This document shows, one piece after another, positions 24,066 to 35,800 of a stretch of 64,000 bases of DNA; position 1 is the first letter of the stretch; every line of letters begins with the position of its first letter. The position numbers and the translations under genes are program-made. Below the pieces are notes generated by a model that did not search any database, was not told the origin of the DNA, and saw only the letters and a list, made by a program, of their open reading frames with translations. The DNA is from Dictyophora rubrovolvata (lineage: Eukaryota; Basidiomycota; Agaricomycetes; Phallales; Phallaceae), in the NCBI GenBank assembly GCA_029959195.1, contig CP114124.1, positions 1,550,001 through 1,614,000 of the forward strand, given 5' to 3'.

Positions 24066-24697
24066 TCATAATGTCTTAGGTGATTCGTCCGGCAGCGGGG
24101 GTAGGACATCGTGCTTCTCCAATAAATTCTCCAGTTCCCCTGACTGATGCACTGATTGAAGTTTATTCCAAGACGATCAAAAGATAACAGGGTCGCGTGC
24201 ATACTCACTGCCCATGATAATGTCACATCCTCCTACGAATTCGCCATCCACATACACTTGAGGTATTGTTGGCCAATCCCTGTTTTGTAGGCACACATTG
24301 GTTAATTCCTAAGGTGCAATACAACGTTGTTGGAACGTACGAAAACTCCTTAATCCCAGCCCTTAGTTCTGAGTCCTCTAGAATGTCATATGTCTTCATC
24401 TTCTCCGCCGGAACGCCCTGCAACTCCAGTATTTGGATGACGGCCCTTGAAAATCCACATTGGGGTCTATCAGGAGTTCCCTTCATAAAGACTACAACAG
24501 GATTCGCCTTGACCGCTTTTGATATTTGTTCGCGAGCCTCTTGCGTCAAGAATCGGCGGTATACATATGTTGGGAGTCGGGACGCCACGACCGGGGAAAG
24601 TCGCTACAACAGGAATTGATTATAAAGACAGCGAGATGAAAATTCAATAAGCACAGCATACCGCAGGTCGTGCAAACAGTCGCAAAGACGACAACAT
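24066..24697 (-). CDS. GRX5: mitochondrial monothiol glutaredoxin Grx5
   Basis: Grx5 hands Fe-S clusters from the scaffold to target proteins in the matrix. The first short exon ([13 protein letters not shown]) is a presequence-like start. The second carries [20 protein letters not shown] and the active-site motif CGFS in [16 protein letters not shown], followed by [19 protein letters not shown]. After an intron come [20 protein letters not shown], with the TVP-like glutathione site and GG-D motif, and a last exon [21 protein letters not shown]. All key residues are present. Confidence 0.93.
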
Positions 24698-24869
24698 TTT
24701 TTTTTGATGAAGGGTAGAAATAGTGCTATAACTTGAGAAAAGCTTCCGAGTTCACCAGATCTCGATTATGTAAACGTGCGCTGTCTTAGATATATTACCA
24801 AGCAACATTTCCCGCTTCACCTTTTTGTTATAATCTCGGTACTGCCATTTTGGCTTTCCTTGAGCTCGT

Positions 24870-27853
24870 ATGGATATGGATACCGCAGGAGGCGATTCTC
24901 AAGTCCGAAGGAAAGCTTGCGAAGAATGTCGTCGGCTAAAGCTCAAGTGCGACAGGTGCGTACCCTTTTGTTACGCCGGAAGTTGCGGTTTCCATACACC
25001 CCAAACTGACTCGACGAAACAGAAAATTTCCCTGTCATAGTTGTCTGCGACGGGGATGCGCTGCAATATGTCCTTCAGGTAAGTATCATCCGGTGTCATG
25101 GCATAAATGTCGTCGCTGAGAAACCGCCCTAGGAACCTTTCTTAAAGGGACACGGTTAGTTTGCAATATTTATTTTTTCAAATTAAGCTGATTTATGGGG
25201 TCCCTGAAGATCTCTCAAGACGAATAGCTTAAAATTACATGAGACGATTACAGAAATGAGTTCGCGAATTCTGCAGCTGGAAGAAGCTTTGGGATCCCTA
25301 CAGGCACAAGTCTCGACAGACATTCATCCTCTGTTGGCTGATGATCATGTCAAAGTCCCTCTGGCGCCAAAGCCTCCGGCACCGGAAAAGGTAGCCACTG
25401 AGGAAGAGACGGAAATAATTGATTCTTTGGGTGCGTTCTCCATTGGTGAGAAAGGCGAAGTCATATTTCATGAAGCTACAGCTACATCTGAGGTATTTGC
25501 CTGATTTCTATATCTCCCGAAACCCATTTAAATGTTCACCATATTTGCGCAATCAGTACCTCCTAGAGGTGAGATCAATTGTACTTTTGTTAGCTATTTA
25601 CTAAAATTAGTACAGGTGCATGGTAATAACCGGCACACGTTTATCACCGAGAATGAACGTACTCTGTCTCTGCCGCCCGATCTTATCCTCTTGAGTGCTC
25701 TATTTCCCTTTCCACCGGAATCCGTCAGCACGCAAATAGATGATTTCATCCACTTGTTACCTGAATTCAATGCAGCTCTTGCGCTCGTTGATATTTATTT
25801 TACATATTCTAGCTGGTGGTATGAAACCTCCTCTTGATATGCTGTTATATATGTTTCACTTTCTTCAGCCAGGAACCTATCCCTAGAGATGAGTTCATGC
25901 GAAGGGTTTTCAACGAATGCTACCCAAATGGCGTGATACCTACATCACTACAGCACTTATCGTCTCATAAGCTGTCAGTTCTTTTTATGGTCTTCGCACT
26001 CGCCACGTTGATGGACATCAATTGCCCTCTTTGCTCAATCGAGGCCGAAGAATACCACACTCTGGCGAGAGCCTGTTTATGCGTAGAGCCGGTATATGAG
26101 ACGTCAAGTTTGCAATCTGTACAAGCAATGGTACCTTCTTCCTTTCCTTAACTGAACCCTTTCACTTGGCTAATGATTTCAGCATCTCATGATTTGGTAT
26201 TATACTTTAGCTGCGAGTAGGCGCACAAATGGATACCGGCTGGCAATATGGGGCGTGGTGATCCGACTAAGTCAAGCAGTGCGTTGTTCTTTTCAACAAT
26301 GTTTTCTTGTTAATTAACTCCTTTTTATAACGAAGATCGGGTTGCGTGAGGATTCAATGCAATAATCTATGCATATATGTGAAGCTAAAAGAATATTATT
26401 AACAGATCACGATACTTCCAAACTTAAACTAGATCCTTCGGATGCTAAATTAAGAGAGTTGGTTCATTGGGAAATAATGTGCATGGATTTCTGGCAGGTA
26501 CGAGAGTGTCCTAATAGGTCTTACACAATGGGTCAAGCAAAAATAAAAATGTAGACGTTCGTTATTGGAAGACCCCCCTCAGCTTCATTCAACACATCGC
26601 ATTGTAAACGGCCATACGATTTGAGGGCTATCCCCGAGAATCCCGTTGAAGCTCAAGCAGTGGCTTGTACGTCTGTTATACTGACACGTCATGTTGGATT
26701 CATATTGAATGAGTATACAGGGTTTGCATGGAAACATGACTATACGCATCTTTTGCATGGCGTTATCGAACAAGCGTTTAGATCCAAAGGAACCACATAC
26801 TCTCAAATACTTACCTTGGATCAAAAACTACGAAATCATCCTATCCCTCCGCTCCTATGGTGGCCTGCAGCTCAAGATGCCCTATTTGAGAAATTAAGTC
26901 ATTCTCCGCCCCATGCAATGCAATGCTACATGAGACTTAACCTCCAGGAATCAAGTATATTATTATTGTTATTTTCGTACACCATTGGTTGTCTAATACT
27001 TTAATGGTCTTAGGTCTGTTACATCTCCACCGACGTTTTTTTATGCAAGCCATCCGAACGAATCCGGCCGATCCTTTGCAACATCATTTTGGTGCAAGTG
27101 TTCGGTTTGTCTTTAGTAGCGCCTGTGCGCTGATCTGCGGACTGTGGGCTATATATCATAGCCATCCTTTACTCGTGAGGCGGTTCCCTGTCGGCTGGTC
27201 GCATGGTTTTTCCGCTGCTGTACGTTCATTTTCTGATTGCTGGGGTTTGAATGTGTGGCTCAGGACTAGATTACGACAGATGGTTTTGAGCTCTTTAGTT
27301 ATATCCGCTCCGACATGTATCCTAGCATCTCCTGCTTTGAAGGAATTGGATCGAGCTTGTGCACTCTTCGCTGAAAACGAGCACATCAGCTTACAGCCCC
27401 CTAATTCACGTGTACGTGTGCTTTGCTGATACGTTTGTTTGTTGCTCAATTGCGATGTAGACAATTCTGGAAGACATGCAACGTAAGGCCTATATTGCCA
27501 TGGACTTGCATAGACCGATGTTCGATGCTACCATGGAGAAACTAAGCGGAGTTTATCCTGCTAGGATATCCTCTACCCCTACAAACTCTGCAATGAAGCG
27601 ACCTGTGTCAACAGACGTTAGAGCAAGCAGTATCGTCAAGGGTCCTCCCGAGTCCTATCAGGCGTTGCAAGCCGATCCCGAACATTGGCGATCGTATGCT
27701 ACGCCAGCGTCGACACCAACAGGCGACCATGAGTCATCGGAACAAGACGACAACATTCAGGTTGATATTTCCCCAGAAGAGCCTTCTATAGAACTCTCCA
27801 ATTGGGAATCATTCATCCATGCGTTAAAGACAGATCGAAAAGTGTCTGTATAA
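24870..27853 (+). CDS. Zn2Cys6 transcription factor with fungal-specific domain (copy 1)
   Basis: The N-terminal binuclear zinc cluster is assembled across one intron: CEECRRLKLKCDR joined to KFPCHSCLRRGCAAICP, spacing C-x2-C-x6-C-x5-C-x2-C-x8-C. A coiled-coil segment (ILQLEEALGSLQAQVS) follows, typical of dimerisation next to the zinc cluster, then a conserved LGAFSIGEKGEVIFH element. The large middle region looks like the fungal-specific transcription factor domain, followed by a Ser/Pro-rich acidic tail ending ALKTDRKVSV. About ten introns. It stands at the left edge of the accessory island and shares its layout and several blocks with the regulator at 56476-60095. Targets are unknown; control of the terpenoid cluster is possible but unproven. 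Confidence 0.82.
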
Positions 27854-28190
27854 TGTCGAAAGTCTCTTCGGCCGATAAATTATTGATCGTTGGCATTGTC
27901 GTCTGGGTCTACTTACGCTATGACACATGTAATCTATAATTGAAGTGTATATCATGTGTATTTGTATTCATACATATTGTAATTAGACAGAGTATAGAAG
28001 TCTTTTATACCCACGATCGGTTGAAGAAACGAAGTCGGAGGATTTCGAGTCTGATCTCGGGTTTACATTTCTCAGGCCAGACAGTCTTTACCGTAAATAA
28101 GAATGTTAAAAGGTTAAGTTATATCTTCAAGCTGAAACTGTTCCTGATGCCGCTGTTGTAAACCAGTTAGCCAAGTGATATTGTGAAGAG
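27854..28190. other. intergenic region after the regulator gene
   Basis: AT-rich sequence with no recognisable gene. It marks the change from conserved genes to transposon debris. Confidence 0.4.
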
Positions 28191-28737
28191 TTAGGGAATG
28201 GATAATATCCAGATACTGCGGGGGTCTCGGTGGAAGTCTCGAGTCTCGACAGGTGTATTGGGATGTTCTGACTCTAAACCCGCCCCATCATCAGGAACAT
28301 ATGATAGTGTCTCGACGTATCGACGGAACGGTCCAAATTTATTGGGAACAGTTTGGAATGGCTCTCTCACGTGTAGGATGACTCGTTGTGAAACCATAGG
28401 TGCTTCAGAGGCAGACAGCTCATCCACTTACCGCTTCGCAAGCCGCCGAGTTCTTTGTGGTCGACTACTGGGTCCAATGCTGGGCTCGCTGCCGCCGCCG
28501 CTATGGGCCACAGGATCATTAGCCGGCTTAGGTGTTGGTTCAGGCATCGGCTCAAATGCAGGGAAAGGTTCTGGCACTTGGGACGCGGCGCATGCAAGAG
28601 TTGCAGAGTCCTTAGAAATTTGAATATGAATGTCAGTGATACATATATATCAATGATAAAGAAGCATACTAATGGATCTGTTGATTGGTCGGCTACCAGC
28701 GTTGGCAGGACTTGCACCGCTTATACCCTCTGAGGTC
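28191..28737 (-). mobile_element. fragment of a Plavaka-like (CACTA-type) DNA transposon protein
   Basis: On the minus strand one piece begins MTSEGISGASPANAGSRPIN and continues, after an intron, to a Pro-rich part ending RPQRTRRLAKR. A second piece reads RVILHVREPFQTVPNKFGPF then RRYVETLSYVPDDG. That second block resembles the N-terminal segment (RxxxVxxxFxTxxNxFGLFRxY..PSxxPD) of proteins in basidiomycete Plavaka-type transposons. Nothing of the DDE transposase catalytic region was found. The piece ends at a stop soon after. It is best read as a decayed transposon scrap; a small host gene is less likely. Confidence 0.45.
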
Positions 28738-28794
28738 ATTGTCTGTCACTAAGCGTAGATAGTATATAAGCAACTATAGTCACATTGTCACTTC

Positions 28795-28938
28795 CTCACT
28801 CGAGTTTATACTCCGAGTGAGGTGCGTTCCCTATTTGGACTAGTTCTTCTTTATCATTTCTTTTATTAACATGTGTACTTAGCTATTATTCTTTAGGTAC
28901 GGTACATCAATATCACTCGAGTTTATACTCCAAGTGAG
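28795..28938 (+). repeat. two copies of a palindromic LTR motif
   Basis: A 25-base unit starting CACTCGAGTTTATACTC is present at 28797-28821 and again at 28914-28938 with one base change. Each unit is itself an imperfect inverted repeat (CACTCGAG..CTCCGAGTG). Both are followed by or near an AGCTATTATTCTTTA string, suggesting an internal duplication in the LTR. Confidence 0.7.
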
Positions 28939-28953
28939 CTATTATTCTTTATA

Positions 28954-28966
28954 GGTTATGGGCCCC
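28954..28966 (+). promoter_or_regulatory. candidate copia primer-binding site (half initiator tRNA)
   Basis: GGTTATGGGCCCC just inside the LTR-like sequence could pair with the anticodon-loop region of fungal initiator tRNA-Met, the kind of half-tRNA primer used by some copia elements. The pairing is from memory of the tRNA and was not computed. Confidence 0.4.
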
Positions 28967-29049
28967 GAGCCCCAGTTCTAGAAGCTGTCTAGCCCGCTTA
29001 ATAGAAAATCGGAGAAAAAGCTCTAACTCGACCGAACCACTCAAGTGTG

Positions 29050-30159
29050 ATGTCCGATCAACCCTCACAACCTCCGAGATCATCGAACCCGTCTGGTGCG
29101 ACATCGTCTGATCAACCCTCAGAATCCTCGACACCATCAAATCCGAGAAGTGCGAAATTGTTCGACCCTCCGAATTGGATCTCTAAAAATCCACCGAAGG
29201 CACCACTTTCTAGTGATGAGAACTGGACCGCATGGAGCATGGTCATGAAAAAGATGTTCAGGCTTGCTGGTGTATGGAACATCGTGATCGGCAAAGAGAC
29301 CGAACCACCGCTTGACTCACCTGAACATAAGACGTGGGAGCTAAAGGATGGATTCGCATCGCTGACCATATTGAACAATGTCGATTCGAAAATCTTACCG
29401 ACACTCGATGATAAGAACGCATTCGAGATGTGGCAACACCTTCAAAACCAATACCAACAAATTGGTTCGGGATCTATCGTTCTATGGTTTCGAAAGCTCA
29501 ACCGAATCGCTAACGCATCGACCGATATGAAAACTCACATCCAAGAATTCGAGACGACGCTCCAACATCTAACTGATGCCGGAGTAAAGTTTTCCGAGCA
29601 CATCGAATCCGCCCTCCTCCTATCCACTCTCCCAGATAGCAGCGCAGGCCTCGATTCCTGGATGGGATTTATTTTGGGCTTACGAATAAATGAGAATACG
29701 AAGCTGTCCTCGACCATAGCAGCGATCCTCGAAGAAGTTCAAATTCGCAAAGCGAAGGACCCATCCGAAGCGAACAAGAACGCCATGGCTGTTCGAGAAC
29801 GTCTAGCCAAAAGTACTGGCAAGAAGTTCTGCCGAAACTGCAACAAGGAAGGCCATGACACTTCGAGTTGCTGGGCGAAGGGTGGAGCCAAGGAAGGCCA
29901 GGGTCCGAAGCGAAAGCGCAAGAAGAAGGAAGACGCGAAAGCGGCAGAAGAGTCTGGAAGTGATAGTGATGAGAATACGAGCTTGATTCAGGAGTCGTGT
30001 TTTGTATCTACACCTTCTGTCAATAAATTCCCTGTTACTGCTTCGTGTTGCACGTGTGAACCCTCCAAAAATCGTTACGAGGAAGTATTCAACACCCTTT
30101 CAACGGGATCAACCACCCACATCGACAATGACCGTCGAAACTTGGATAAGATCTCTTAG
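29050..30159 (+). CDS. Gag protein of the copia fossil
   Basis: The frame encodes about 369 residues: a Ser/Pro-rich start, a copia-type Gag (UBN2-like) region with LFDPPNWISKNPPKAP, NWTAWSMVMKKMF, MWQHLQNQYQQIGSGS and HIQEFETTLQHLTDAGVKF, a CCHC zinc knuckle (CRNCNKEGHDTSSC), and a basic Lys/Arg-rich tail. The order (capsid-like part, then knuckle) is as expected. It ends 350 bp before the first GST gene. Confidence 0.85.
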   Translation: MSDQPSQPPRSSNPSGATSSDQPSESSTPSNPRSAKLFDPPNWISKNPPKAPLSSDENWTAWSMVMKKMFRLAGVWNIVIGKETEPPLDSPEHKTWELKDGFASLTILNNVDSKILPTLDDKNAFEMWQHLQNQYQQIGSGSIVLWFRKLNRIANASTDMKTHIQEFETTLQHLTDAGVKFSEHIESALLLSTLPDSSAGLDSWMGFILGLRINENTKLSSTIAAILEEVQIRKAKDPSEANKNAMAVRERLAKSTGKKFCRNCNKEGHDTSSCWAKGGAKEGQGPKRKRKKKEDAKAAEESGSDSDENTSLIQESCFVSTPSVNKFPVTASCCTCEPSKNRYEEVFNTLSTGSTTHIDNDRRNLDKIS

Positions 30160-30509
30160 ACGAATATTCCCCGAGGCGGACGACGGCGCGAAGTCGGACT
30201 GTGTCAACAAGATGGATTGCGTCGCTGAGCTTAAACTGAGGGAGGCGACGAGGAGGTTGAAGGTATGATACGCGACGCGTGACGTACTATGGCGTCAACT
30301 GGGTAAGTACAGCTACGACATCCAGCAAAAGGTCACTCGTTAATTCATTCAGCCTACGCAGGAAATTCAAATACCTGTCATCTTATAAATATCGTACGGT
30401 GGACGAAAGTGCCCAGCTTCATTTTGGCACTTTCGATTAGCCTAGTGCTTACGGTGGCAACGCATTCCAAACCCGCTCAGTTCACCATCTGAAGTCATCG
30501 GTGTCAGGA
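30160..30509. promoter_or_regulatory. GST copy 1 promoter with shared ACGCGTGACGTAC block and TATA-like site
   Basis: GACGCGTGACGTAC (30275-30288) contains ACGCGT and the CRE-like TGACGTA, and recurs before GST copy 2. A TATAAAT lies at 30384-30390. Sequence from about 30450 to the ATG is also similar between the copies, so the promoter was duplicated with the gene. No other gene was seen here. Confidence 0.5.
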
Positions 30510-31402
30510 ATGGTCTTGACGCTGTACGGAGTATGTACTTTGGATCATGTACTGCGTTTCTGAGTCTAACAATGAAAATATTTTGTACAAGAGTCCTACA
30601 CCTTACTCGACCTGCACACAGCGTGTAGCTATCATTCTAAAGGAGAAAGGCGTCCCTTTTAACTTCAAAAATATTACACCTGCTGATTTGGCCACCGAAG
30701 ACTATGTTGACAACATGCAACCATTCAGGCAATTTCCTGTGTTAGACGACGATGGATATATTTTATATGGTATGCATGTCACTGCTGGTCCGACCGCGCC
30801 CAACTGATAGGTGTTGATTTTTCGTTTCAGAATCTCGGGCAATCGGTCGTTACATCGCTCTTAAGTATGCAGATAGGGGTACACAAGGCTTGATCCCCGA
30901 CGGAAAGGACTTGAGAGAGCTTTCCGACTTTGAGAAAGCTATGTCCGTCGAAGCTACACAGTTCATTTTTGCAGAGCTGTTAACGATCGAGGTTGCCGTT
31001 AAACCGTAAGCTGTTCTCGCATCTTGTGTTACTTTCATAAGACACCTACCGATTTCTTCCTCCTAGGTTTCACGGCGAACAGCCGAATGAAGAAACCGTA
31101 AGGCGGCTAACGCAGCAGCTCAATCGAAAGTTGGATGGATATGAAAGAATACTATCTAAACATAAGTATCTATCAGGAGACGTGAGTTTCCTGCAGATAT
31201 TTTACGTAAATAAGGTTGATCAGGCGACTCTAAGCACGTTACTCTTGCGGATCTATTCCATCTGCCATTTGCGCACAAACTCGAAAGCCAAGTTGCACCA
31301 GGAATCATGACTTCTCCGGGTCGTCCAAATGTGGAGCGCTGGTACAAGGATATTAGTTCTCGCGAAAGTTGGCTAACCGTCAAGGATGGACTCAATGTCT
31401 AG
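30510..31402 (+). CDS. glutathione S-transferase, phi-like (copy 1)
   Basis: GSTs add glutathione to electrophiles in the cytosol. The tiny first exon (MVLTLYG) joins through a 66-bp intron to SPTPYSTCTQRVAIILKEKG; the Ser in this segment is the likely catalytic residue, as in phi-class enzymes. The thioredoxin-like half continues MQPFRQFPVLDDDGYILYES with the cis-Pro before VL and the E-S glutathione-binding pair. The helical half has RAIGRYIALKYADRG, MSVEATQF and LSKHKYLSGD, then HVTLADLFHLPF and ERWYKDISSRESW. Length (about 210 residues) is normal. It is followed by a P450 on the same strand. It is a close paralogue of the gene at 42780. Its role in the cluster could be conjugation of a reactive intermediate or self-protection. 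Confidence 0.9.
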
Positions 31403-31878
31403 ACGGTCTCCACCCGGCACATCCGCCGCTGGGCCCCACGGATTCCTTTCCTTAACAACCTATAATTCAATACATGAAAGCCGAATAGATTCCTTACCAA
31501 TCGAGAAATGTCAGTTGATTTCGTATCGATTTGAAATTCTTCTTGTCTCGCTTCCAAGTTCGGAATCAAGCGCATCAGAATTACGCTCCTTTCCAATAAA
31601 TGCCAATGAACAATCATAAATCTGGTTACTATGCTTCTTTTTAAGTAAATAACCTAATCTTAAAACCCACGAGGGGGGACTTATCTAGATCTGTTATCTG
31701 TGAATTCGTTCTCAGTATGCATGTGGCGTAGGAATTTTAAACTGGTTAATACGAAACTTCCCATGAGTGCAACAACATCTGGTCGCCGAAATCCAGGGGT
31801 TAGGATGATAAGGTTAGGTTCAAGCTGTTATACCGCTATATAGGTATCTCTTTCTGACTAAGACAGATTGAATCCCTC
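31403..31878. promoter_or_regulatory. promoter region of P450 copy 1 with TATA-like box
   Basis: No gene was recognised. CTATATAG (31836-31843) lies 42 bases before the P450 start, a spacing like that in the membrane-protein gene at 43958. Confidence 0.4.
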
Positions 31879-34077
31879 ATGTTCGTCCCAAGCATAACTG
31901 AGCTGTCTCTCTCGTTCCTTGCTGCCTTTCTTCTGAACAGATATTTGCTGCATCTCACTCGCCAATTTAAGACAACGCCTCTAAATGGACCGCCAAATAG
32001 CAGTTTCCTTTTTGGGATGGTCGGGACTCTCGCAAAAACATTTGATGCTGGGGCTCTCTATGAATCCTGGATGAAGAAATATGGTCCTGTTTACCGCATA
32101 CATGGTCCCCTTTCAACGCAGCGTGTTGTCATCTGCGACCCGAAAGCCATCAACCACATATGCAATATGGACACAACCACTTACTCCCAGACCCCTTATT
32201 CTATAAGCGAATTTGGTGTCATAGTGAGTTGTTTGATATTTTATCAAGGACCTGCCATAAACTATTTGTACTTGCAGATAGGAATAAGGACCATAATTTG
32301 CCTTCAAGGGGAAGACCATAAAGTGTCCGAGTCTAGTTTCAGCTTGATTTCTGATAGGTTACTGACGTGACGGACTTTTACAGGACTCGAAAGATTCTCA
32401 ACCCAGCATTTGGACCGACTCAGATCAAAGCTTATCTTCCTATATTTTTAGATGCTGGGCACAAAGTGAGTGCTTATTAGTATCCTACTTCAGTTCCAAT
32501 ATTAAAGTCGAATCATTCAGGTGCAACGTGGTTGGAATGCTATTCTCCAGTCCCAGAGCACCAAAGAAGCCGTTATTGATGTCTCTGAGTGGTATGTGTA
32601 CTATATCTTGTAACCAGTGTATACTCTAATTACTTCTTTACAGGATGGAAAAAGTAGCGTGAGTGATATATGATTGTCATTTGAACGAATATAATAATTT
32701 TCGCATATTCTTAGTCTGGATGTCATTGGGGTAGCTGGCTTTTCTTACAATTTTGACTCGCTTGTTGGACAGAGTTCAGCTGTTTTTGATTCATTCCGAG
32801 CCTTGAGCACATCTCCTCCTTCAGCACTCAATATGGCCATTATTTTATTGGCCCAAGTTTTTCCGTTGCTGTTCAATTTCCCACTTCCTCGAAGCCGAAT
32901 GTCTGTCAATCTGTCCGAGAGTATGGAGATAATCTCAAAACATCTCTTGGATCGGGCGCGGATGGAAGGGTGCGAAGAGAAGTCCACCCTAGGTATTTTG
33001 TGTGAGTAGTAACGTTTCCTTGTATACCCGGCCGATATGTCCTTATTTGGTATTTCTCAGCGAACACCGAAGAATGCCCTTTATCTAAAGCAGACGTTAT
33101 AACACAGGTAAGTCTTCGAGTCACGATTCGCGCGCTTTAATGGATATATGCTTGATTTCGGTAGATGAAGTCAATTCTTTTTGCCGGAAACGAAACAACT
33201 GCAGGTAAGTCGTTCATCTCTTTCATAAAATACAACTTTACTGATAAAACTTTAGTTACATTGAAAGTATGCTAGCAAATATAGTTCAAAAGCGCATATA
33301 CCTGATAATCTGTTTAGTGGGCCGTCATAGAACTAGCCAAGAATCCTCAGAAGCAAGAACTTCTTCGGAAAGAACTGGCTGTTCTAGATAACAACGACCC
33401 GAGTTTTGAAGAACTATCCAACGAATTCCCATATCTTGACGCGGTCGTCCGTGAAATCTTAAGGCTACATCCGTTCGGAGATATTAATCGCTATGTAAGT
33501 ATTGCGTATCGTTCAATCCACGTTAGTTGTCTTCGTTTTTTAATTATTATCGTACAACAGGCTCTTGAGAATGACAGAATACCTTTATCTCGGCCCATAA
33601 TCGCGGCAAACGGGGAAAAACTGGACGTACTTTCTGTTGCTACGGGAACAACTCTAACTATACCTGTTCACTGCATCAACCGCTCAGAAGCGATCTGGGG
33701 GGAGGACGCAAAAGAATTTATCCCAGAACGTTGGCTCATAAAGGGCGGTATTCCGCGTAAAGCTCGAGAGTTTCCTGGATACTACCATTCCCTCACATTC
33801 TTCGATGGTCCCCGTACTTGCTTAGGAAAGTTATTTGCTTTGATAGAACTAAAGGTGTGGTTTTCATCTACGATCCTGTGTCAACTGTTTCGACTGTAGT
33901 CCGTTTTTACAGGCGATAATCTGCATCCTCATTCAAAATTTTGAGATCCTATCCAGAGATGGATTGGACACTGAATACGGATTAGAGCCTCGCGTTGTCG
34001 GTCATCCAATAGTCGCTGGCGAGGAGAAGAGCCGATTGCCAATGCGTATCGTAAGCCTTAATCAAGGAATCATGTAA
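31879..34077 (+). CDS. cytochrome P450 monooxygenase (copy 1 of a local family)
   Basis: A microsomal P450 with an N-terminal membrane anchor (ITELSLSFLAAFLLNRYLL). Motifs in order: a YESWMKKYGPVYR region, a C-helix-like HKRTRKILNPAFGP, I-helix LFAGNETTA, ExxR in VVREILRLHP, a PERW element (FIPERWL), and heme loop FFDGPRTCLGK with the Cys ligand (FxxGxRxCxG). About ten short introns. The sequence resembles Agaricomycete P450s of the CYP5150-like type, but the exact family is not certain. It lies 476 bp after GST copy 1 on the same strand and its 3' end converges on the SDR gene. It is paralogous to the P450 at 45649. The substrate is unknown; oxidation of the terpene product is inferred from context. 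Confidence 0.9.
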
Positions 34078-34299
34078 CAATGCTACATATATATAATAGA
34101 GTGTATGCGTATCTCTTTGAATTGAAAACAGACGCCAATATTCTGATAGGAGATGAAAATAATATGCATATCACAAAAATCAATTCTGATTCATTTAATT
34201 GCGCAATAATAAACCCTTTGTTATTACAAGCGAAACACAGTTCAATCGAATATCATTCCGCCATTTATATTGATTGTTTGGCCTAATCACCTTGATCAG

Positions 34300-35512
34300 T
34301 TAGATATCCTTATCAAATAACAAATAATTCTCGCCTGTGACATATTTACTTTCTTCGGACGCCAGATAAGAAACCAGGCCCGAAACGTCCTCTACGCTTC
34401 CCGCTTTCCCTAAAGGGATTTGTTCCAGTAGCTGCAAAGGGAAAATCAGATACGTTCCCAAGAGTGAACAGCGAGTAGTGCACGCCTTTTTTTTCCAAAT
34501 TCCCTCCGTATCACCCAGTTCTGCAAAGATACGGTGGACGTCCTGATCTGAAGCCCCCGATAAGACAGATTCACTACAGCAGATAATTAAACTGAACATA
34601 CACATAGGAGTGTCTATCGGACCAGGGGCGTATGCATTTACTGTGATACCGTAAGGGGCCCATTCTTGAGCTTATGAAAGGGATAATTAAGCCGCATATA
34701 TCTGAGGGTTTGAGTCAATCAGGACTAACCTGCTGTTTGTACAAGTGCTCGGACAAAAAATTTGCTCCCAGAATACAAGATCGTTCCCGGCACAGCTAAA
34801 ATTCACTTTATCGATAAGCAATAGGTAGATAAAGATTTATCATTAACTATTGACCCTTCTTTCCGTTTATAGAACATGCTCCTGTGAAGACAGCCGAGTA
34901 AATATACATCCTCAGGAGTTCTCAAAACATACTATGTATTACCTATGATGCGCCCCCCTCGACCTTGCTTGATCATTTGTTTTGCAGCCTCTCTGAAAGC
35001 TAGAAAAGCACCACGGGCATTGATATTCATCACATTGTCCCATTGCTTTATCGTAGCTAGCAAAAAAGATATGTAAGAAATGGTATAAGACCATAATGGA
35101 AGAATCCAGGAAGATAAAAAACGCTCGAACTATCTAAAATGAAGCTATGAAGGGCCACCGCGGCATTAGCGACAAACTAAATATATGTAGGTTATCGGGA
35201 GTCGTATGTAGTTATGTAACACAGCACAGCACTGACCACGTCTAATGAGCCTAGTTTTTCAACGGTTATGTCAACGAGATTCTTGACGAAGTCTTCTTCC
35301 GATGCATCTCCAGGAACGCTCAGTCCTTTCTGTCCAAGGTTTTCAATTTCATAGACCACATCCTGAAGCTCCTTGGATTTCGAAGGAATATCATTAACAG
35401 TGATGTGGAGACCATCACGAGCGAGTCGAAGGGCGATAGCTCTTCCAATTCCCTGTGCTGCTCCGGTGACAATAGCTACACGGCTTCCAGATTCAGACTG
35501 TGTCAAAGACAT
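34300..35512 (-). CDS. short-chain dehydrogenase/reductase
   Basis: Classical SDR using NAD(P) to oxidise an alcohol or reduce a ketone. The N-terminus has SRVAIVTGAAQGIGRAIALR, with the TGxxxGIG cofactor motif. The catalytic YxxxK is YSGSK in GTILYSGSKFFVRALVQTA. Then come an EWAPYGITVNAYAPGPIDTPM block and a C-terminal DVSGLVSYLASEESKYVTGE. About seven introns cut it, so some inner exons are tiny. A TTTATAA box lies about 32 bp before the start. It is on the same strand as, and downstream of, the second type of P450 and the terpene synthase, so it may oxidise a hydroxylated terpene. The acid substitution at the nucleotide-binding loop (ITVNDIP) suggests NAD-type use, but this is weak. Confidence 0.88.
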
Positions 35513-35800
35513 GTTACCGGCCTTTTCTGGAAAGGTCCTCGTCTTATAAAGGAATCTATCTTTTTAAATTTAAAGCCGATTGAGTTCAGGGCGGTTACCG
35601 AAATTCTCCCAAGAAGCATCCCCTGGGAAATGATTAAAAGATTTTAGACGACTGATCATCATTCAGAACCTTTATACCACAATGAGAATTTTCAGCTATT
35701 TCAACTTACACCGTACCGAAACAATACATTTTAATAACATTCGTAATTGGGTCGGCTTCTGGAATTTAGCCACCTTCCATCAAATCGAGATATCATATCG

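Larger units (their letters stand above)
28741..30159 (+). mobile_element. Ty1/copia LTR retrotransposon fossil, LTR-like leader plus Gag only
   Basis: A fossil of a copia-superfamily element. Its left part (about 28741-28950) looks like LTR sequence with a repeated palindromic motif. Next is a primer-binding-like site and then a Gag frame. No protease, integrase, reverse transcriptase or right LTR was recognised before the GST gene, so the element is incomplete. Boundaries are approximate. Age cannot be set without the second LTR. Confidence 0.6.
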
